In this document: positions 28,038-37,336 of the stretch, one piece after another
Numbering within the stretch: position 1 is the stretch's first letter
Layout: each line of letters begins with the position of its first letter
Assembly: GCF_014203645.1 (NCBI RefSeq)
Contig: NZ_JACHJL010000021.1
Location: 1-64,000 of the forward strand
DNA from: Streptomyces zagrosensis
GTDB taxonomy: Bacteria; Actinomycetota; Actinomycetes; Streptomycetales; Streptomycetaceae
Direction: 5' to 3'
DNA length: 64,000 nt
Translations under genes and position numbers: made by a program
Notes under the pieces: generated by a model
What the model saw: the letters and a program-made list of their open reading frames with translations, nothing else
What the model was told of the DNA's origin: nothing
The model's database searches: none

Positions 28038-29249
28038 GTGACGGACAGCCCGGACCCGGAATCGGACTCGCCCCTGGACGCGCCGTTCGATGCACCGTTG
28101 GATGCGCCGCGCCGGCATCGCTGGCTGCGGTGGACTGCGGTGGGTGCCGCCGCGCTGGTGCTGCTGGTGGCCGGTGCGGGCTGGGTGGTGTACGAGCGGT
28201 TGGACGGCAACATCACCACCGACACCGACACCGCCGAACTGCTACGCAAGTACGAGGCGGAGCGGCCCACGGCGTTGGTGCAGGGCGCCCGCAACATTCT
28301 GCTGATCGGCAGCGACGACCGCGGCGGGCGCAATGGCCGGTACGGCCGCGACGTAGGCACCCAGCGTTCGGACACGACGATCTTGCTGCATCTGTCCAAG
28401 GACCGCGACCGCGCCACCGCGGTCAGCATTCCGCGCGATCTGATGGTGCTCATCCCGCACTGCGAGCGGCCGGGCGGGCAGCGACAGAAGGCGGTGTTCG
28501 GGCAGTTCAACTACGCCTTCGAGAAGGCCGGCGCCTCGTGCACGATCCGTACCGTCGAGCAACTGACCGGCGTCCGGATTAACCACCATCTGATCGTGGA
28601 CTTCGACGGCTTCAAGAAAATGATCAACGCGGTGGACGGCGTCGAGGTCTGCCTCGCGACCCCGATGCGGGACCACAAGGCGCGGGTGGATCTGCCCGCC
28701 GGGCACCAGGTGTTGAACGGCGAGCAGGCACTCGGCTTCGTCCGCGCCCGCTACACCCTGGGCAACGGCAGCGACACCCAGCGGATCGCCCGCCAGCAGG
28801 CGTTCATGAGCTCACTGGTGCGCAAGATGCAGGGCAGCGGCGTGCTGCTCAACCCGACCCGGCTGTATCCGGTGCTGGATGCGGCGACCTCGGCCCTGAC
28901 TACCGACCCCGGTCTTGACTCGTTGCGGGATCTATACAACTTGGTCCGTGGCGTGCGGAACATTCCATCGGACAAGGTGGAGTTTATGACCATTCCCCGG
29001 CGCTCCTACCGGCACAACGTGGCGCGTGACGAGATCGTGCAACCCGACGCCGACCGCCTCTTTGGGCAACTACGGGAAGATCGCCCGGTGACACCAGAGG
29101 AAAGCACCGTTGAAGCAGCGAACAACACTCAGCGGATGAATGCCCCAAAGGACGACAAAGCCGATCATACGGAGGGGATCTCACCTCGCACCCCCGCCTC
29201 CCCCACGGCGTCACCGGCCGCGCGTGGCCTATGTGAAAAGAGAAAGTGA
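28038..29249 (+). CDS. LCP family protein 1 (LytR-CpsA-Psr), no LytR_C domain
   Basis: LCP enzymes attach lipid-linked glycopolymers to peptidoglycan on the outer face of the membrane. 403 aa: short cytoplasmic N-terminus, one membrane helix (31-52), LCP domain (about 88-290) with NILLIGSDDRGG, RSDTTILLHLSKDRDRATA, VSIPRDLMVLIP, and the C-terminal Arg motif GFVRARYTLGNGSDTQRIARQQ (split GFVRARYTLG / NGSDTQRIARQQ). It lacks the LytR_C domain of its neighbours. Start GTG 28038. The tail after about 345 is polar and unstructured. First of five LCP genes in 10.7 kb. Confidence 0.93.
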   Translation: MTDSPDPESDSPLDAPFDAPLDAPRRHRWLRWTAVGAAALVLLVAGAGWVVYERLDGNITTDTDTAELLRKYEAERPTALVQGARNILLIGSDDRGGRNGRYGRDVGTQRSDTTILLHLSKDRDRATAVSIPRDLMVLIPHCERPGGQRQKAVFGQFNYAFEKAGASCTIRTVEQLTGVRINHHLIVDFDGFKKMINAVDGVEVCLATPMRDHKARVDLPAGHQVLNGEQALGFVRARYTLGNGSDTQRIARQQAFMSSLVRKMQGSGVLLNPTRLYPVLDAATSALTTDPGLDSLRDLYNLVRGVRNIPSDKVEFMTIPRRSYRHNVARDEIVQPDADRLFGQLREDRPVTPEESTVEAANNTQRMNAPKDDKADHTEGISPRTPASPTASPAARGLCEKRK

Positions 29250-29470
29250 AAAATCCGTCACTCCCCGTCACAAGGTTGAAAGGATTGGGCAAATTGCCCA
29301 GTTGTAGGGAAGTGCGAGGGGACACCGGCGTCGCTGAAGGTTGAAGTTGGCGGATAGTGTGAGCGATCCGGTGCGCTTCGACCAGGGCTCTTCTGCGCAT
29401 CGCACCAGACGATTGACCCGAGCGCCGAGGGGGAGGCGCCGCGTGGCACCGACGGAGGACACAGGCGACC

Positions 29471-31186
29471 GTGGACGCGCAAGACCGTGGGGGAGCGGGC
29501 GACCTCGACCCCGCTGATCAGTGGGTGTTCAATCCGGACACTGACAGCTATGAGCTGCAACTGCACCCGGCCGAGGAAAGCCAAGAGCCCCCCGCACCCG
29601 CCCCCGGCGGCAGAGCGGCGGCCAGAGCGGCCAGCCGCCGGCGCGCCGTCCCCGAGCAGCGCGGTCGGCGAGCCGCGCCCCGTGGCTCTCGGAGCGAAGG
29701 TGATAACGCTGCCGTGCCGCCGCAAGGACCGGTCAGCCGCCGCAAGCCGAAGCCGAAGAAGACCAAGACGAAAAAGGCGCTCATCTGGGGCAGCGGCACG
29801 ATGGCGTTCTTGCTGGTGGGCGGGGCAGTTGCCGCGTACCTCATCTACCAGCACCTCAATGGCAACATCAAAAAGGTGGATGTCGGCGAGAACAACCCGG
29901 CGGTCATCGACGGCCCGGTCAACATCCTCGTCATCGGCACCGATACGCGCAGCGGCGCGGGCAACGGGGACTACGGCGACAAGGACAGCGTGGGCCACGC
30001 GGACACCACGATCCTCTTCCACGTCTCGGAAGACCGCACCAACGCGACCGCCTTGAGCATCCCGCGCGACCTGATCTTCGACGTCCCGGACTGCACGGTC
30101 AAGCAAGAGGACGGCTCGCGAAAGACGATTCCCGGCAAGCAGAAAGTACGGTTCAACACCAGCCTCGGCCAGGACGGACGCGACCCCGGCTGCACCTGGA
30201 ACGCCGTAGAGAAGCTGACCGGCCTTGAGGTGGACCACTTCATGATGGCCGACTTCAACGCGGTCAAGACGCTGTCAACGGCGGTGGGCGGCGTCGAGGT
30301 GTGCCTGGCGCACGACATCAAGGACCCCAAGTCCAAGCTGAACCTGACCGCCGGACGACACAAGATCCAGGGCGAAGAGGCGCTCGCCTTCGTCCGCACC
30401 CGGCACAGTGTGGGCTTCGAAAGCGACCTGGACCGCATCAAGCTCCAGCAGCAGTTCCTCAGTTCGATGATCCGGGAGATGAAGGCCGGCGGCACCTTCG
30501 GCAGTCCGCAGAAGATGTGGAAGCTGAGCAATGCCGCGACCGACGCGCTCACGGTGGACACCGGCATCGGAAGCGTCAAGAAGCTGATGGCCCTGGGCAA
30601 GGACCTCAGCAAGGTCAACATCAAGAACATCACCTTCGCGACCGTGCCGGTCCTCGACAACACCGACAATGTGACCGTGCTGCTCAATAAGCCCCAGGCC
30701 GAACCGCTGTTCTCGATGGTTCAGCAGGACGTGTCGCTGACCGAGGTGAAGAAGAACGAGAAGGCGGCCAAGGTCAAGGAGGCCGCCCGGCTCAAGGGAA
30801 CCAAGGCCGATCCCGCGAACGTTCGGGTGAAGGTACTCAACGGCAGCGGGAAGATGGGCGCGGCGAACGAGACGGTGACCTGGATGCAGAATGACGTAGG
30901 GATAATTCGCAGCACCAACGGCCAAAACGCCCCGGATGCCATCGCGAAGACCACCCTGGAGTACGCACCCAACCAGGCCGACCAGGCTCGGCGTCTCGCC
31001 GCCCTCATGGGCCTGCCGGGTGCCGCGCTGAAACCCGGGACCGAGGAGGCCGACCCCATGGCGGAGATGACGCTCACGCTGGGCAAGGACTACAAGGGCA
31101 AGGGCATCCCCATCACCGCGCCGCGCAAGGCCCCGGAGGGTGTCCAGCGCATCGGGGCGGACGATAAGAACGTCTGCGCGAAGTAA
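29471..31186 (+). CDS. LCP family protein 2 with LytR_C domain
   Basis: 571 aa. Cytoplasmic N-terminus of about 100 residues ending in a Lys-rich patch, membrane helix 103-126, LCP domain (about 140-375) with NILVIGTDTRSGAGNGDYG, HADTTILFHVSEDRTNATAL, LSIPRDLIFDVP and LAFVRTRHSVGFESDLDRIK; then a linker and a LytR_C domain (about 455-545: RVKVLNGSGKMGAANETVTW). GTG start at 29471, preceded by GGAGG (29454-29458). Only 57 bp separate it from LCP 3, so these two are likely one operon. Predicted to anchor a wall polymer; polymer identity unknown. Confidence 0.94.
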   Translation: MDAQDRGGAGDLDPADQWVFNPDTDSYELQLHPAEESQEPPAPAPGGRAAARAASRRRAVPEQRGRRAAPRGSRSEGDNAAVPPQGPVSRRKPKPKKTKTKKALIWGSGTMAFLLVGGAVAAYLIYQHLNGNIKKVDVGENNPAVIDGPVNILVIGTDTRSGAGNGDYGDKDSVGHADTTILFHVSEDRTNATALSIPRDLIFDVPDCTVKQEDGSRKTIPGKQKVRFNTSLGQDGRDPGCTWNAVEKLTGLEVDHFMMADFNAVKTLSTAVGGVEVCLAHDIKDPKSKLNLTAGRHKIQGEEALAFVRTRHSVGFESDLDRIKLQQQFLSSMIREMKAGGTFGSPQKMWKLSNAATDALTVDTGIGSVKKLMALGKDLSKVNIKNITFATVPVLDNTDNVTVLLNKPQAEPLFSMVQQDVSLTEVKKNEKAAKVKEAARLKGTKADPANVRVKVLNGSGKMGAANETVTWMQNDVGIIRSTNGQNAPDAIAKTTLEYAPNQADQARRLAALMGLPGAALKPGTEEADPMAEMTLTLGKDYKGKGIPITAPRKAPEGVQRIGADDKNVCAK

Positions 31187-31243
31187 CCTGCGATTCGCCC
31201 GCCCATCAGGCCGGCACCACGACTGAGTAACGGGGGAGGCCCG

Positions 31244-33277
31244 ATGCGGCACGGCGGCAGGCGAGGGGAGCGATCGAGACGGCGCGTCCCGGAAGCCCGC
31301 GAACTCGGGTGGGACGACGGTCTGTACGCGAAAGGCGGCAGCGCAGCCGCGCGGTCGGGCGCAGCGGGAGGACATCCGGTCCCAGCCGGCGGGCAGCCCA
31401 GCCCCGGGACCGACCGGGACGGCAACGACCTGGGCCATAGCGGCCCGGGAGGGCACGGCCTGCCGGCGGACGGCCGGGTCCCCGCACCCGGTGCGGGCCC
31501 GCGGGGTGGTAGGCGGCGCGCGCGCGAAGCCGACGACACGGGCAACGGCGACGGCAGCTACGGCAGTGGCGTCGGCGCTCAGCGTGGTGCCCCCGCACCC
31601 GGCAGCGGCGCCCGCGGCGGCGCGGCCAGCGGCCAGGGCGGCGCGGTGCCGGTCCCGCGATCCGGTGGCGGCACGCGGCGTGCGGGGACCAGACGGCGGG
31701 TGCGTCAGCAAGGTAAGGGGCGCCGGATACTGCTGTGGACAGCGGGTGGGCTCTCCCTCGTCATCCTCGGTACGGCTGGCGCCGGCTACCTCTACTACCA
31801 GCACCTCAACGGCAACATAGAGAAGGACGTCCTCAACCTCGGTGAGGCACGGCTGGACAAGAGCACGCCCAACGCGCACGGCCAGACCCCGCTGAACATA
31901 CTGCTGCTCGGCTCCGACAGCCGGAACACCGAGGAGAACGTCAAGCTCGGCGGCTCCCGCGCGGACGCCGACCGCAAGCCGCTGGCGGATGTGCAAATGT
32001 TGCTGCACGTCTCCGCCGACCGCAGCAACATGTCGGTGGTCAGCATCCCGCGCGACACCCGCGTCACCATCCCCAAGTGCACCGACGACGACGGCACGAT
32101 CTACCCCGAGTCCGACCGCAACATCATCAACTCCAGCCTGCAAAACGGCGGCCCCGGCTGCACCGTCGCCACCTGGGAGGCGCTCTCCGGAGTGCCCATC
32201 GACCACTTCATGATGATCGACTTCGCGGGCGTCGTGGACATGGCCGACGCCGTGGGCGGCGTACCGGTCTGCGTGGACAACAACGTCAAGGACCCCGATT
32301 CGGGCCTGCGCCTGGAGAAGGGCGAGAAGGAGATCAAGGGCGAGCAGGCACTCCAGTGGCTGCGGACCCGACACGGCTTCGAGGACGGCAGTGACATCGG
32401 CCGCGCCAAGGCGCAGCACATGTACATGAACGCGATGGTTCGGCAGCTCAAGTCCGGCAGCAAGCTGACCGATCCTGGCAAGCTGATGGACCTGGCCGAG
32501 TCGGCGACCAAGGCGCTCAAGGTGGACTACGGCCTCGGCACCGTCAAGAAGCTCTACAACTTGGGCAACGAGCTCAAGCGAGTGCCAACCAAGCGGATCA
32601 CCATGACGACCATGCCGTGGGTACCGGACCCGCAGAGCAAGGCGCACGTCGTCCCCGACCCGAACGACGCGGACAAGCTCTTCGAACTGGTCCGCAACGA
32701 CATCGCGTTGGACGGCAAGGACAAGAAAAAGCTCCCGCCGAAGAAGACCACCGAGCCGACCACGCCATCGGCGCCCAAGGGTGAGATCGCCGTCGCCGTC
32801 CAAAACGGCACCGGCACCGTGACCGAGGCCCCCGTACCGCAGCGCGCCACGATCATCGCGGACGCGCTACTCAAAAACGGCTTCAACCAGGCCATCGCGG
32901 ACACCACACCCAAGCCGCAGGCAAAGACGACGGTCACCTATGCGACCGAGGAGCAGCGCGGCAACGCGCTGACCGTGGCCACATCGCTCGGCCTGCCGAA
33001 GGACGCCGTACAGCTTTCGCCCGGCCTCCCGCAGGTGACCGTGATCGTCGGCGCGGACTGGCGCGAGGGCACGACGTACCCGAAGCCCACCGACAGCCAA
33101 GGCAGCGAGGACGGCGGCACCAGTGGTGACACCGGCACTGGGGGCACTGGCGGCACCGACGACGCGGCGAAGGACGAGAAGCGGGACGAGGACGCCAAGG
33201 TGCCGGACAGCGCGGGCGCACTCAACGGCGACGACAAGACGGCGTGCATGAAGGTCAACCCGGCCTACACGTTCTGA
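31244..33277 (+). CDS. LCP family protein 3 with long basic N-terminus and LytR_C domain
   Basis: 677 aa, the longest of the five. About 160 residues of Gly/Arg/Ala-rich cytoplasmic sequence precede the membrane helix (161-184). LCP domain (about 215-460): NILLLGSDSRNTEENVKLGG, VVSIPRDTRVTIP, ALQWLRTRHGFEDGSDIGRA. LytR_C domain (about 510-605) begins IAVAVQNGTGTVTE. The last 70 residues are Gly/Thr/Asp-rich. Good ribosome site GGGGGAGG before ATG 31244. Same operon as LCP 2. Confidence 0.94.
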   Translation: MRHGGRRGERSRRRVPEARELGWDDGLYAKGGSAAARSGAAGGHPVPAGGQPSPGTDRDGNDLGHSGPGGHGLPADGRVPAPGAGPRGGRRRAREADDTGNGDGSYGSGVGAQRGAPAPGSGARGGAASGQGGAVPVPRSGGGTRRAGTRRRVRQQGKGRRILLWTAGGLSLVILGTAGAGYLYYQHLNGNIEKDVLNLGEARLDKSTPNAHGQTPLNILLLGSDSRNTEENVKLGGSRADADRKPLADVQMLLHVSADRSNMSVVSIPRDTRVTIPKCTDDDGTIYPESDRNIINSSLQNGGPGCTVATWEALSGVPIDHFMMIDFAGVVDMADAVGGVPVCVDNNVKDPDSGLRLEKGEKEIKGEQALQWLRTRHGFEDGSDIGRAKAQHMYMNAMVRQLKSGSKLTDPGKLMDLAESATKALKVDYGLGTVKKLYNLGNELKRVPTKRITMTTMPWVPDPQSKAHVVPDPNDADKLFELVRNDIALDGKDKKKLPPKKTTEPTTPSAPKGEIAVAVQNGTGTVTEAPVPQRATIIADALLKNGFNQAIADTTPKPQAKTTVTYATEEQRGNALTVATSLGLPKDAVQLSPGLPQVTVIVGADWREGTTYPKPTDSQGSEDGGTSGDTGTGGTGGTDDAAKDEKRDEDAKVPDSAGALNGDDKTACMKVNPAYTF

Positions 33278-33390
33278 CCTGCGCCTGCCGATCGGGTACG
33301 TACCGGCAGGCCCCGCCGATCGACGTTGGCGCCCCCGCCTGGCTGGGCCCGAGGCCGCCGACGTACGGCCGCGAGCCCGCCTCCCCCGCC

Positions 33391-33438
33391 ACATCAGCGG
33401 TATGCAACCACCGCCTCCCCCACACATCAGCGGTATGC
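33391..33438. repeat. 16-bp direct repeat, 32-bp period
   Basis: ACATCAGCGGTATGCA occurs at 33391-33406 and exactly again at 33423-33438; flanking bases also match (CCTCCCCC before, CCACCGCC after), so the duplicated unit is about 32 bp. Confidence 0.85.
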
Positions 33439-33545
33439 ACCACCGCCGGCCCTCAGCACCGCCGCCAGGGCCGGGGCCCGTCCACAGAAGCAGTCCGGCC
33501 CCGGTCACCAGAGCTAGGTGACCGAGGCCGAGACCGGACAACAAG

Positions 33546-33581
33546 GATGGCCGGGATGGCCGGGTTGGCCGGGTTGGCCGG
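33546..33581. repeat. 9-bp tandem repeat
   Basis: Four copies: GATGGCCGG twice, then GTTGGCCGG twice, between convergent genes. A simple microsatellite-like expansion. Confidence 0.85.
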
Positions 33582-33636
33582 GCCAGGCAACCAGCCGCTC
33601 AAACCACCGAGCAGCGAGCGGCCGAACCCGCCGGGG

Positions 33637-34665
33637 TCACACTCCCGAGCCGCTGGTGAGGACCGCGGGGCGGCGGCTGGCGATGACCTTCTTGGCCAGC
33701 GCACGGGGGCTGGTCAAAAAGCCCCAGCCCCAGGACATGTGCATGGTCGCCAGCGCGACGGGAATCCGTAGCCGCGCCCCGATCGGCAGGCCCTTGCCCG
33801 CCGGCAGGGAACCCGCCGCGATCGCCGCGAGATAGCCGGCGGGGATCACCAGGCCCCATGGAGTGAGCGCCACGCCGACGACGAGACCGGCGGCGATGGC
33901 CACCACGGCGGTCGGCGGGGCGAGGTAGCGCACATTGATCGAGCCCTGGTGGTAGCGGGCGACCACATGCCGCCAGCGGCCGTAATCCTTGTACTGCTTG
34001 GCCAGCGCACGGATGCTCGGCCGGGGCCGGTAGGAGACCTTCAGCTCGGGCGAGAACCAGATCAGGCCACCCGCCTCGCGGATGCGGAAGTTCAGCTCCC
34101 AGTCCTGGGCGCGGATGAACTCCTCGTTGTAGCCGCCTTGTTGCTCCAACGCCTCGCGCCGGAACACACCGAGGTAGACCGTCTCGGCTGGGGCCGCGTC
34201 GCCACCGGTGTGGAACGCCGCGTTGCCCACACCGATCTTGGCGGTCATGGCGGCGGCGACGGCGTGCTCCCAGTCGTTCTCGCCCTCGGCGTGCATGATG
34301 CCGCCGACGTTTTGCGCGCCGGTCTCCGCCAGTAGTCGCACGGCGGTGGAGATGTAGTGCGCGGAGAGCATCCCGTGCCCATCGACGCGCACCACCACCG
34401 GGTGCCGGGACGCCTTGATCGCCGCGTTGAGCGCGGCGGGCGTGCGGCCGGTGGGATTGGGCACCGTGTGCACCCGGGGGTCATCGCGCACGAGCTCGGC
34501 GGCGATCTCATCCGTACGGTCCGTGGACGGGCCGAGGGCGATCACCACCTCCAGCTCGCCGGCGTACTCCTGTTCCAGGATGTGCCGGACGGAATTACGC
34601 AGATGGCGCTCCTCGTTGAGCACCGGCATGATCACGGATACGGCCGGAGGCTGTGGCTCAGACAT
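33637..34665 (-). CDS. Family 2 glycosyltransferase
   Basis: 342 aa. GT-A fold: VSVIMPVLNEERHLRNSV at the N-terminus, VVRVDGHGMLSAHYI (the Asp-x-His type metal motif), GGIMHAEGENDWEHAVAAA, and EEFIRAQDWELNFRIREAGG, the acceptor-side ED-like motif. Two C-terminal hydrophobic segments (about 258-300) anchor it in the membrane. Likely adds a sugar to a lipid-linked or cell-wall glycan, plausibly the polymer attached by adjacent LCP enzymes; this link is inferred from position only. ATG 34665. Divergent from LCP 4. Confidence 0.9.
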   Translation of the reverse strand: MSEPQPPAVSVIMPVLNEERHLRNSVRHILEQEYAGELEVVIALGPSTDRTDEIAAELVRDDPRVHTVPNPTGRTPAALNAAIKASRHPVVVRVDGHGMLSAHYISTAVRLLAETGAQNVGGIMHAEGENDWEHAVAAAMTAKIGVGNAAFHTGGDAAPAETVYLGVFRREALEQQGGYNEEFIRAQDWELNFRIREAGGLIWFSPELKVSYRPRPSIRALAKQYKDYGRWRHVVARYHQGSINVRYLAPPTAVVAIAAGLVVGVALTPWGLVIPAGYLAAIAAGSLPAGKGLPIGARLRIPVALATMHMSWGWGFLTSPRALAKKVIASRRPAVLTSGSGV

Positions 34666-34983
34666 CTTCCCTCGGGGGTACAGGGGTCGCCGCTCAGGTG
34701 ACTGCGGGTAGTACGGATCACGTTACCGCGAATGGGGGACACCGCTACGCACCGGGCGAGTGGCCAGCGGCGGGGCGCACGGCGTGGGGTCGTCCGCCGC
34801 TCATCGTATGGACCTATGGTGTCCGCCTTGCCCCCTATAGCCGTCTCATCCATTTCACCCGCCTTGCCCGCCTCGCTCCCATTCCCCTATGTCCCTATAT
34901 CCCCATTTGCCGCATAACCGTCTCTCCCCTAGCTCGTCGTACGTCCGCACGCTCCCCCTCAGCTCGTCGCGGAGGTCTCCCCA
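34666..34983. other. Divergent promoter region, glycosyltransferase / LCP 4
   Basis: 318 bp with a lower-GC patch (34800-34930) containing several CTAT-type words (CCTATGG, CCTATAG, CCTATG, CCTATATCC). Candidate -10 boxes exist in both directions, for example TACGAT at 34814-34819 on the minus strand, but no convincing -35 partner. GGAGG (34970-34974) is the ribosome site of LCP 4. Confidence 0.45.
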
Positions 34984-36480
34984 GTGACCGCACCGGCCCG
35001 CTCCCCCTACCCGCCCCCGCCGCGCCGACCCCGGACGCAGCCACCCTTCGCCGCCCCTTCGGACCCGGCGCCGCCGCCCCCGCGGCCACCCAGCCAACGA
35101 CCCCGCTGGGGGCTGTGGCTCGCCGTGATCGGCGCCGCGACGGTGCTGGTCGCCGGCGGCATCGGGCATGCGGTGGTCTCCGGCCTGCACAACGGCATCG
35201 AGCGCATCGATCCATTCGGAGCGCTTGACCACCGCCCCTCCGCCGGTGACGGGACGAACTACCTGGTCGTCGGCACGGACGGGCGGGAGAAGATCACGCC
35301 GGCGCAAAAGGCGAAGTACCGGCTCGGCGGCGAACCCTGCCACTGCACGGACACCCTGATGCTGGTGCATGTCTCGGCCGACCACGATCGCGCCAGCGTC
35401 ATCAGCCTGCCGCGCGATTCGTACGCCGAGATCCCCGCGTACACCGACACGACCGGCGCCGTACGCCGTACGCACCCGCAAAAGCTCAACGCGGCCTACG
35501 CGGAGGGCGGCCCAAGCCTGACCGTACGCACCGTCGAGCACATGACCGGTGTACACATCGACCACTACCTAGAGGTCGATTTCACCAGCTTCATGCGGAC
35601 CGTGGACGTGGTGGGCGGCGTCGAGGTGTGCACCGTACGCCCCCTCAAGGACCGGTACTCCGGGCTCGACCTGCCCGCCGGGCGACACACGCTCCAGGGC
35701 GGCGAGGCGCTCCAATACGTACGCTCCCGGCACATCGACGGCGCCGCCGACCTCGGCCGAATGCAGCGCCAACAGCGCTTCTTGGCCGCGCTTATCGACA
35801 AGGCGACCAATAGCGGTGTGCTGCTCAACCCGGTGAAGTTCAGCAAGGTGGCCTCGTCGCTGCTCGGTTCGGTGCGCGCGGACCGGGAGTTCGGCAGCAC
35901 ACAACTCGTCGGGCTCGGCGAGGCGATGCGTAACTTCTCGCCCGCCTCATCGGAGTTCACCTCGGTGCCGGTCAGCGACGTCAGCTATCCGGTGGCGGGC
36001 GTCGGCTCGACCGTACGGTGGAACGAGGCGCAGGCCGACCAGCTCTTCCGGGCCGTCCGCCAGGATCGCCCGCTGACCCCGCACCGCACGAAGCGGCCCC
36101 GGGCCACCACGGTCGAGATCGACCCGGCGCAGATCAGGGTCCAGGTCGTCAACGGAACCGGCCGCGCCGGGCTCGGCGAAAAGACCGACCGCGCCCTGCG
36201 GGCCACCGGCTTCGCCACCACCGGCACGGCCACCACCGCGGCCACCACGGGCCTGCCTCGTACCGTCATCGCCCACGACCCCGAGTGGAACCGCTCGGCC
36301 CGTTCCCTGGCCGCGGCCCTGCCCGGCGCCGAACTCCGCCCGACCCCGGGCCAGGGCGGCACACTCCAGGTCACGCTCGGCACCGACCACCAAGACGTCC
36401 ACCGGGTACGCCCGGAACGACCGGCCGGCGCGGACAACGGGCTCACGGCGGTCAGGGGCGACCAGGTGAACTGCTCGTAA
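34984..36480 (+). CDS. LCP family protein 4 with LytR_C domain
   Basis: 498 aa. Pro-rich cytoplasmic N-terminus, membrane helix 41-66, LCP domain (about 85-315): NYLVVGTDGREKITPAQK, TDTLMLVHVSADHDRASVIS, LPRDSYAEIPAY, LQYVRSRHIDGAADLGRMQR. LytR_C domain (about 378-470) begins IRVQVVNGTGRAGLG. GTG start at 34984 has GGAGG 9 nt upstream. Single-gene unit ended by the hairpin at 36541-36585. Same predicted activity as the other LCP proteins. Confidence 0.94.
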   Translation: MTAPARSPYPPPPRRPRTQPPFAAPSDPAPPPPRPPSQRPRWGLWLAVIGAATVLVAGGIGHAVVSGLHNGIERIDPFGALDHRPSAGDGTNYLVVGTDGREKITPAQKAKYRLGGEPCHCTDTLMLVHVSADHDRASVISLPRDSYAEIPAYTDTTGAVRRTHPQKLNAAYAEGGPSLTVRTVEHMTGVHIDHYLEVDFTSFMRTVDVVGGVEVCTVRPLKDRYSGLDLPAGRHTLQGGEALQYVRSRHIDGAADLGRMQRQQRFLAALIDKATNSGVLLNPVKFSKVASSLLGSVRADREFGSTQLVGLGEAMRNFSPASSEFTSVPVSDVSYPVAGVGSTVRWNEAQADQLFRAVRQDRPLTPHRTKRPRATTVEIDPAQIRVQVVNGTGRAGLGEKTDRALRATGFATTGTATTAATTGLPRTVIAHDPEWNRSARSLAAALPGAELRPTPGQGGTLQVTLGTDHQDVHRVRPERPAGADNGLTAVRGDQVNCS

Positions 36481-36540
36481 GCCCGCGGGGAAATGGTTCG
36501 CGCCAACGCACCGAGCACGGGCGCGCCGCCCTCCAGACGA

Positions 36541-36585
36541 CAGCGCCCCCGGAATCCGCCCCGAGTTCCGGCGCGGGGGGCGCTG
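36541..36585 (+). terminator. Terminator after LCP 4
   Basis: Outer stem CAGCGCCCCC (36541-36550) / GGGGGCGCTG (36576-36585), with an inner GGAA/TTCC pairing. Lies 60 bp past the stop codon and before the convergent thioesterase. Confidence 0.7.
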
Positions 36586-36693
36586 CCGTGCGCCGACGAC
36601 CCCACCCGTTTTACCCGTGGCATCCAGCAAAACGCATTCAGCGAAACGCCTGTCCCATAGCCCGGCGCTCGGCAGCTGGCCCGCTGGCGTATG

Positions 36694-37230
36694 TCACTCG
36701 TCTGGTTGCTGCTCGCGGAGCTCTCGAATGGCGCGGCGGCGGGCGAGGCGGTGGGTGCGGCGGATCTGGGCCTCTTGGAAGCGGCGCGCGTTCCGCTCCG
36801 AGTCCGGAAGCACGGGCGGCACGCTGCGCGACTTTCCGTCTGCATCGACGGCGGCGAACACCAGGTACGCCGATCCCACCTGCTGTGCCGGCGTCGATTC
36901 GTTCCACCGCTCGGCCATGACGCGTACGCCGATCTCCATGGACGTCCGGCCTGTCCAGTTGCACTGAGCGTGCACGTGGACAAGGTCGCCTACGCGGACC
37001 GGCGAGAGGAACGCCATTTCATCCATGGACGCCGTCACCGCAGGCCCGCCCGAGTGCCGGCCGGCGACAGCGCCGGCCGCATCGTCGACTAGCTTCATGA
37101 TCACGCCACCGTGCACGGTCCCGAGAAGATTCGTGTCCGCCGCCGTCATGATGTGGGACAGCGTGGTGCGCGAAGCCGCGGTCGGCTTGCCCGGTATCGC
37201 TGCCTCCGTGGCCTGGGCCTGAATGGTCAT
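36694..37230 (-). CDS. Acyl-CoA thioesterase (hotdog fold)
   Basis: Hydrolyses acyl-CoA. Hotdog domain with TNLLGTVHGGVIMKLVDDAA (the Asn/His...Gly-Gly-x-x-Met core, catalytic Asp in LVDDAAG), ASMDEMAFLSPVRVGDLVHV, and AYLVFAAVDADGKSRSVPPV (20 residues). The C-terminal helix is charged (RRTHRLARRRAIRELRE). Start could be ATG 37239 (181 aa) or ATG 37230 (178 aa); I prefer MTIQAQ at 37230. Divergent from LCP 5 with a 106-bp gap. The physiological acyl group is unknown. Confidence 0.9.
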   Translation of the reverse strand: MTIQAQATEAAIPGKPTAASRTTLSHIMTAADTNLLGTVHGGVIMKLVDDAAGAVAGRHSGGPAVTASMDEMAFLSPVRVGDLVHVHAQCNWTGRTSMEIGVRVMAERWNESTPAQQVGSAYLVFAAVDADGKSRSVPPVLPDSERNARRFQEAQIRRTHRLARRRAIRELREQQPDE

Positions 37231-37324
37231 GTCCTCCACCTTATGCGCCCCCGGATTGCATCAGCTCTGCAACAGCCACGCCCCAAGTCAGTACCCGCGG
37301 TACAAGCACGCTGGTGCGACGGGG

Positions 37325-37330
37325 CAAACT
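37325..37330 (+). promoter_or_regulatory. Possible -10 box of leaderless LCP 5 mRNA
   Basis: CAAACT is 6 nt before ATG 37337, which has no ribosome site. No clear -35. Confidence 0.4.
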
Positions 37331-37336
37331 TCGACT

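Larger units (their letters stand above)
33278..33636. other. Repeat-bearing gap between convergent LCP 3 and glycosyltransferase
   Basis: 359 bp without a gene. It contains the two short repeats listed separately (33391-33438 and 33546-33581). A bulged hairpin around 33283-33310 built on GGTACGTACC, 6 bp past the LCP stop, may serve as a terminator. Confidence 0.5.

Noticed and set aside
30275..32803. 842-aa antisense ORF across two LCP genes
   Set aside because: Shadow of the LCP coding strand, produced by high GC; its composition is His/Val/Gly/Arg-rich with no domain.
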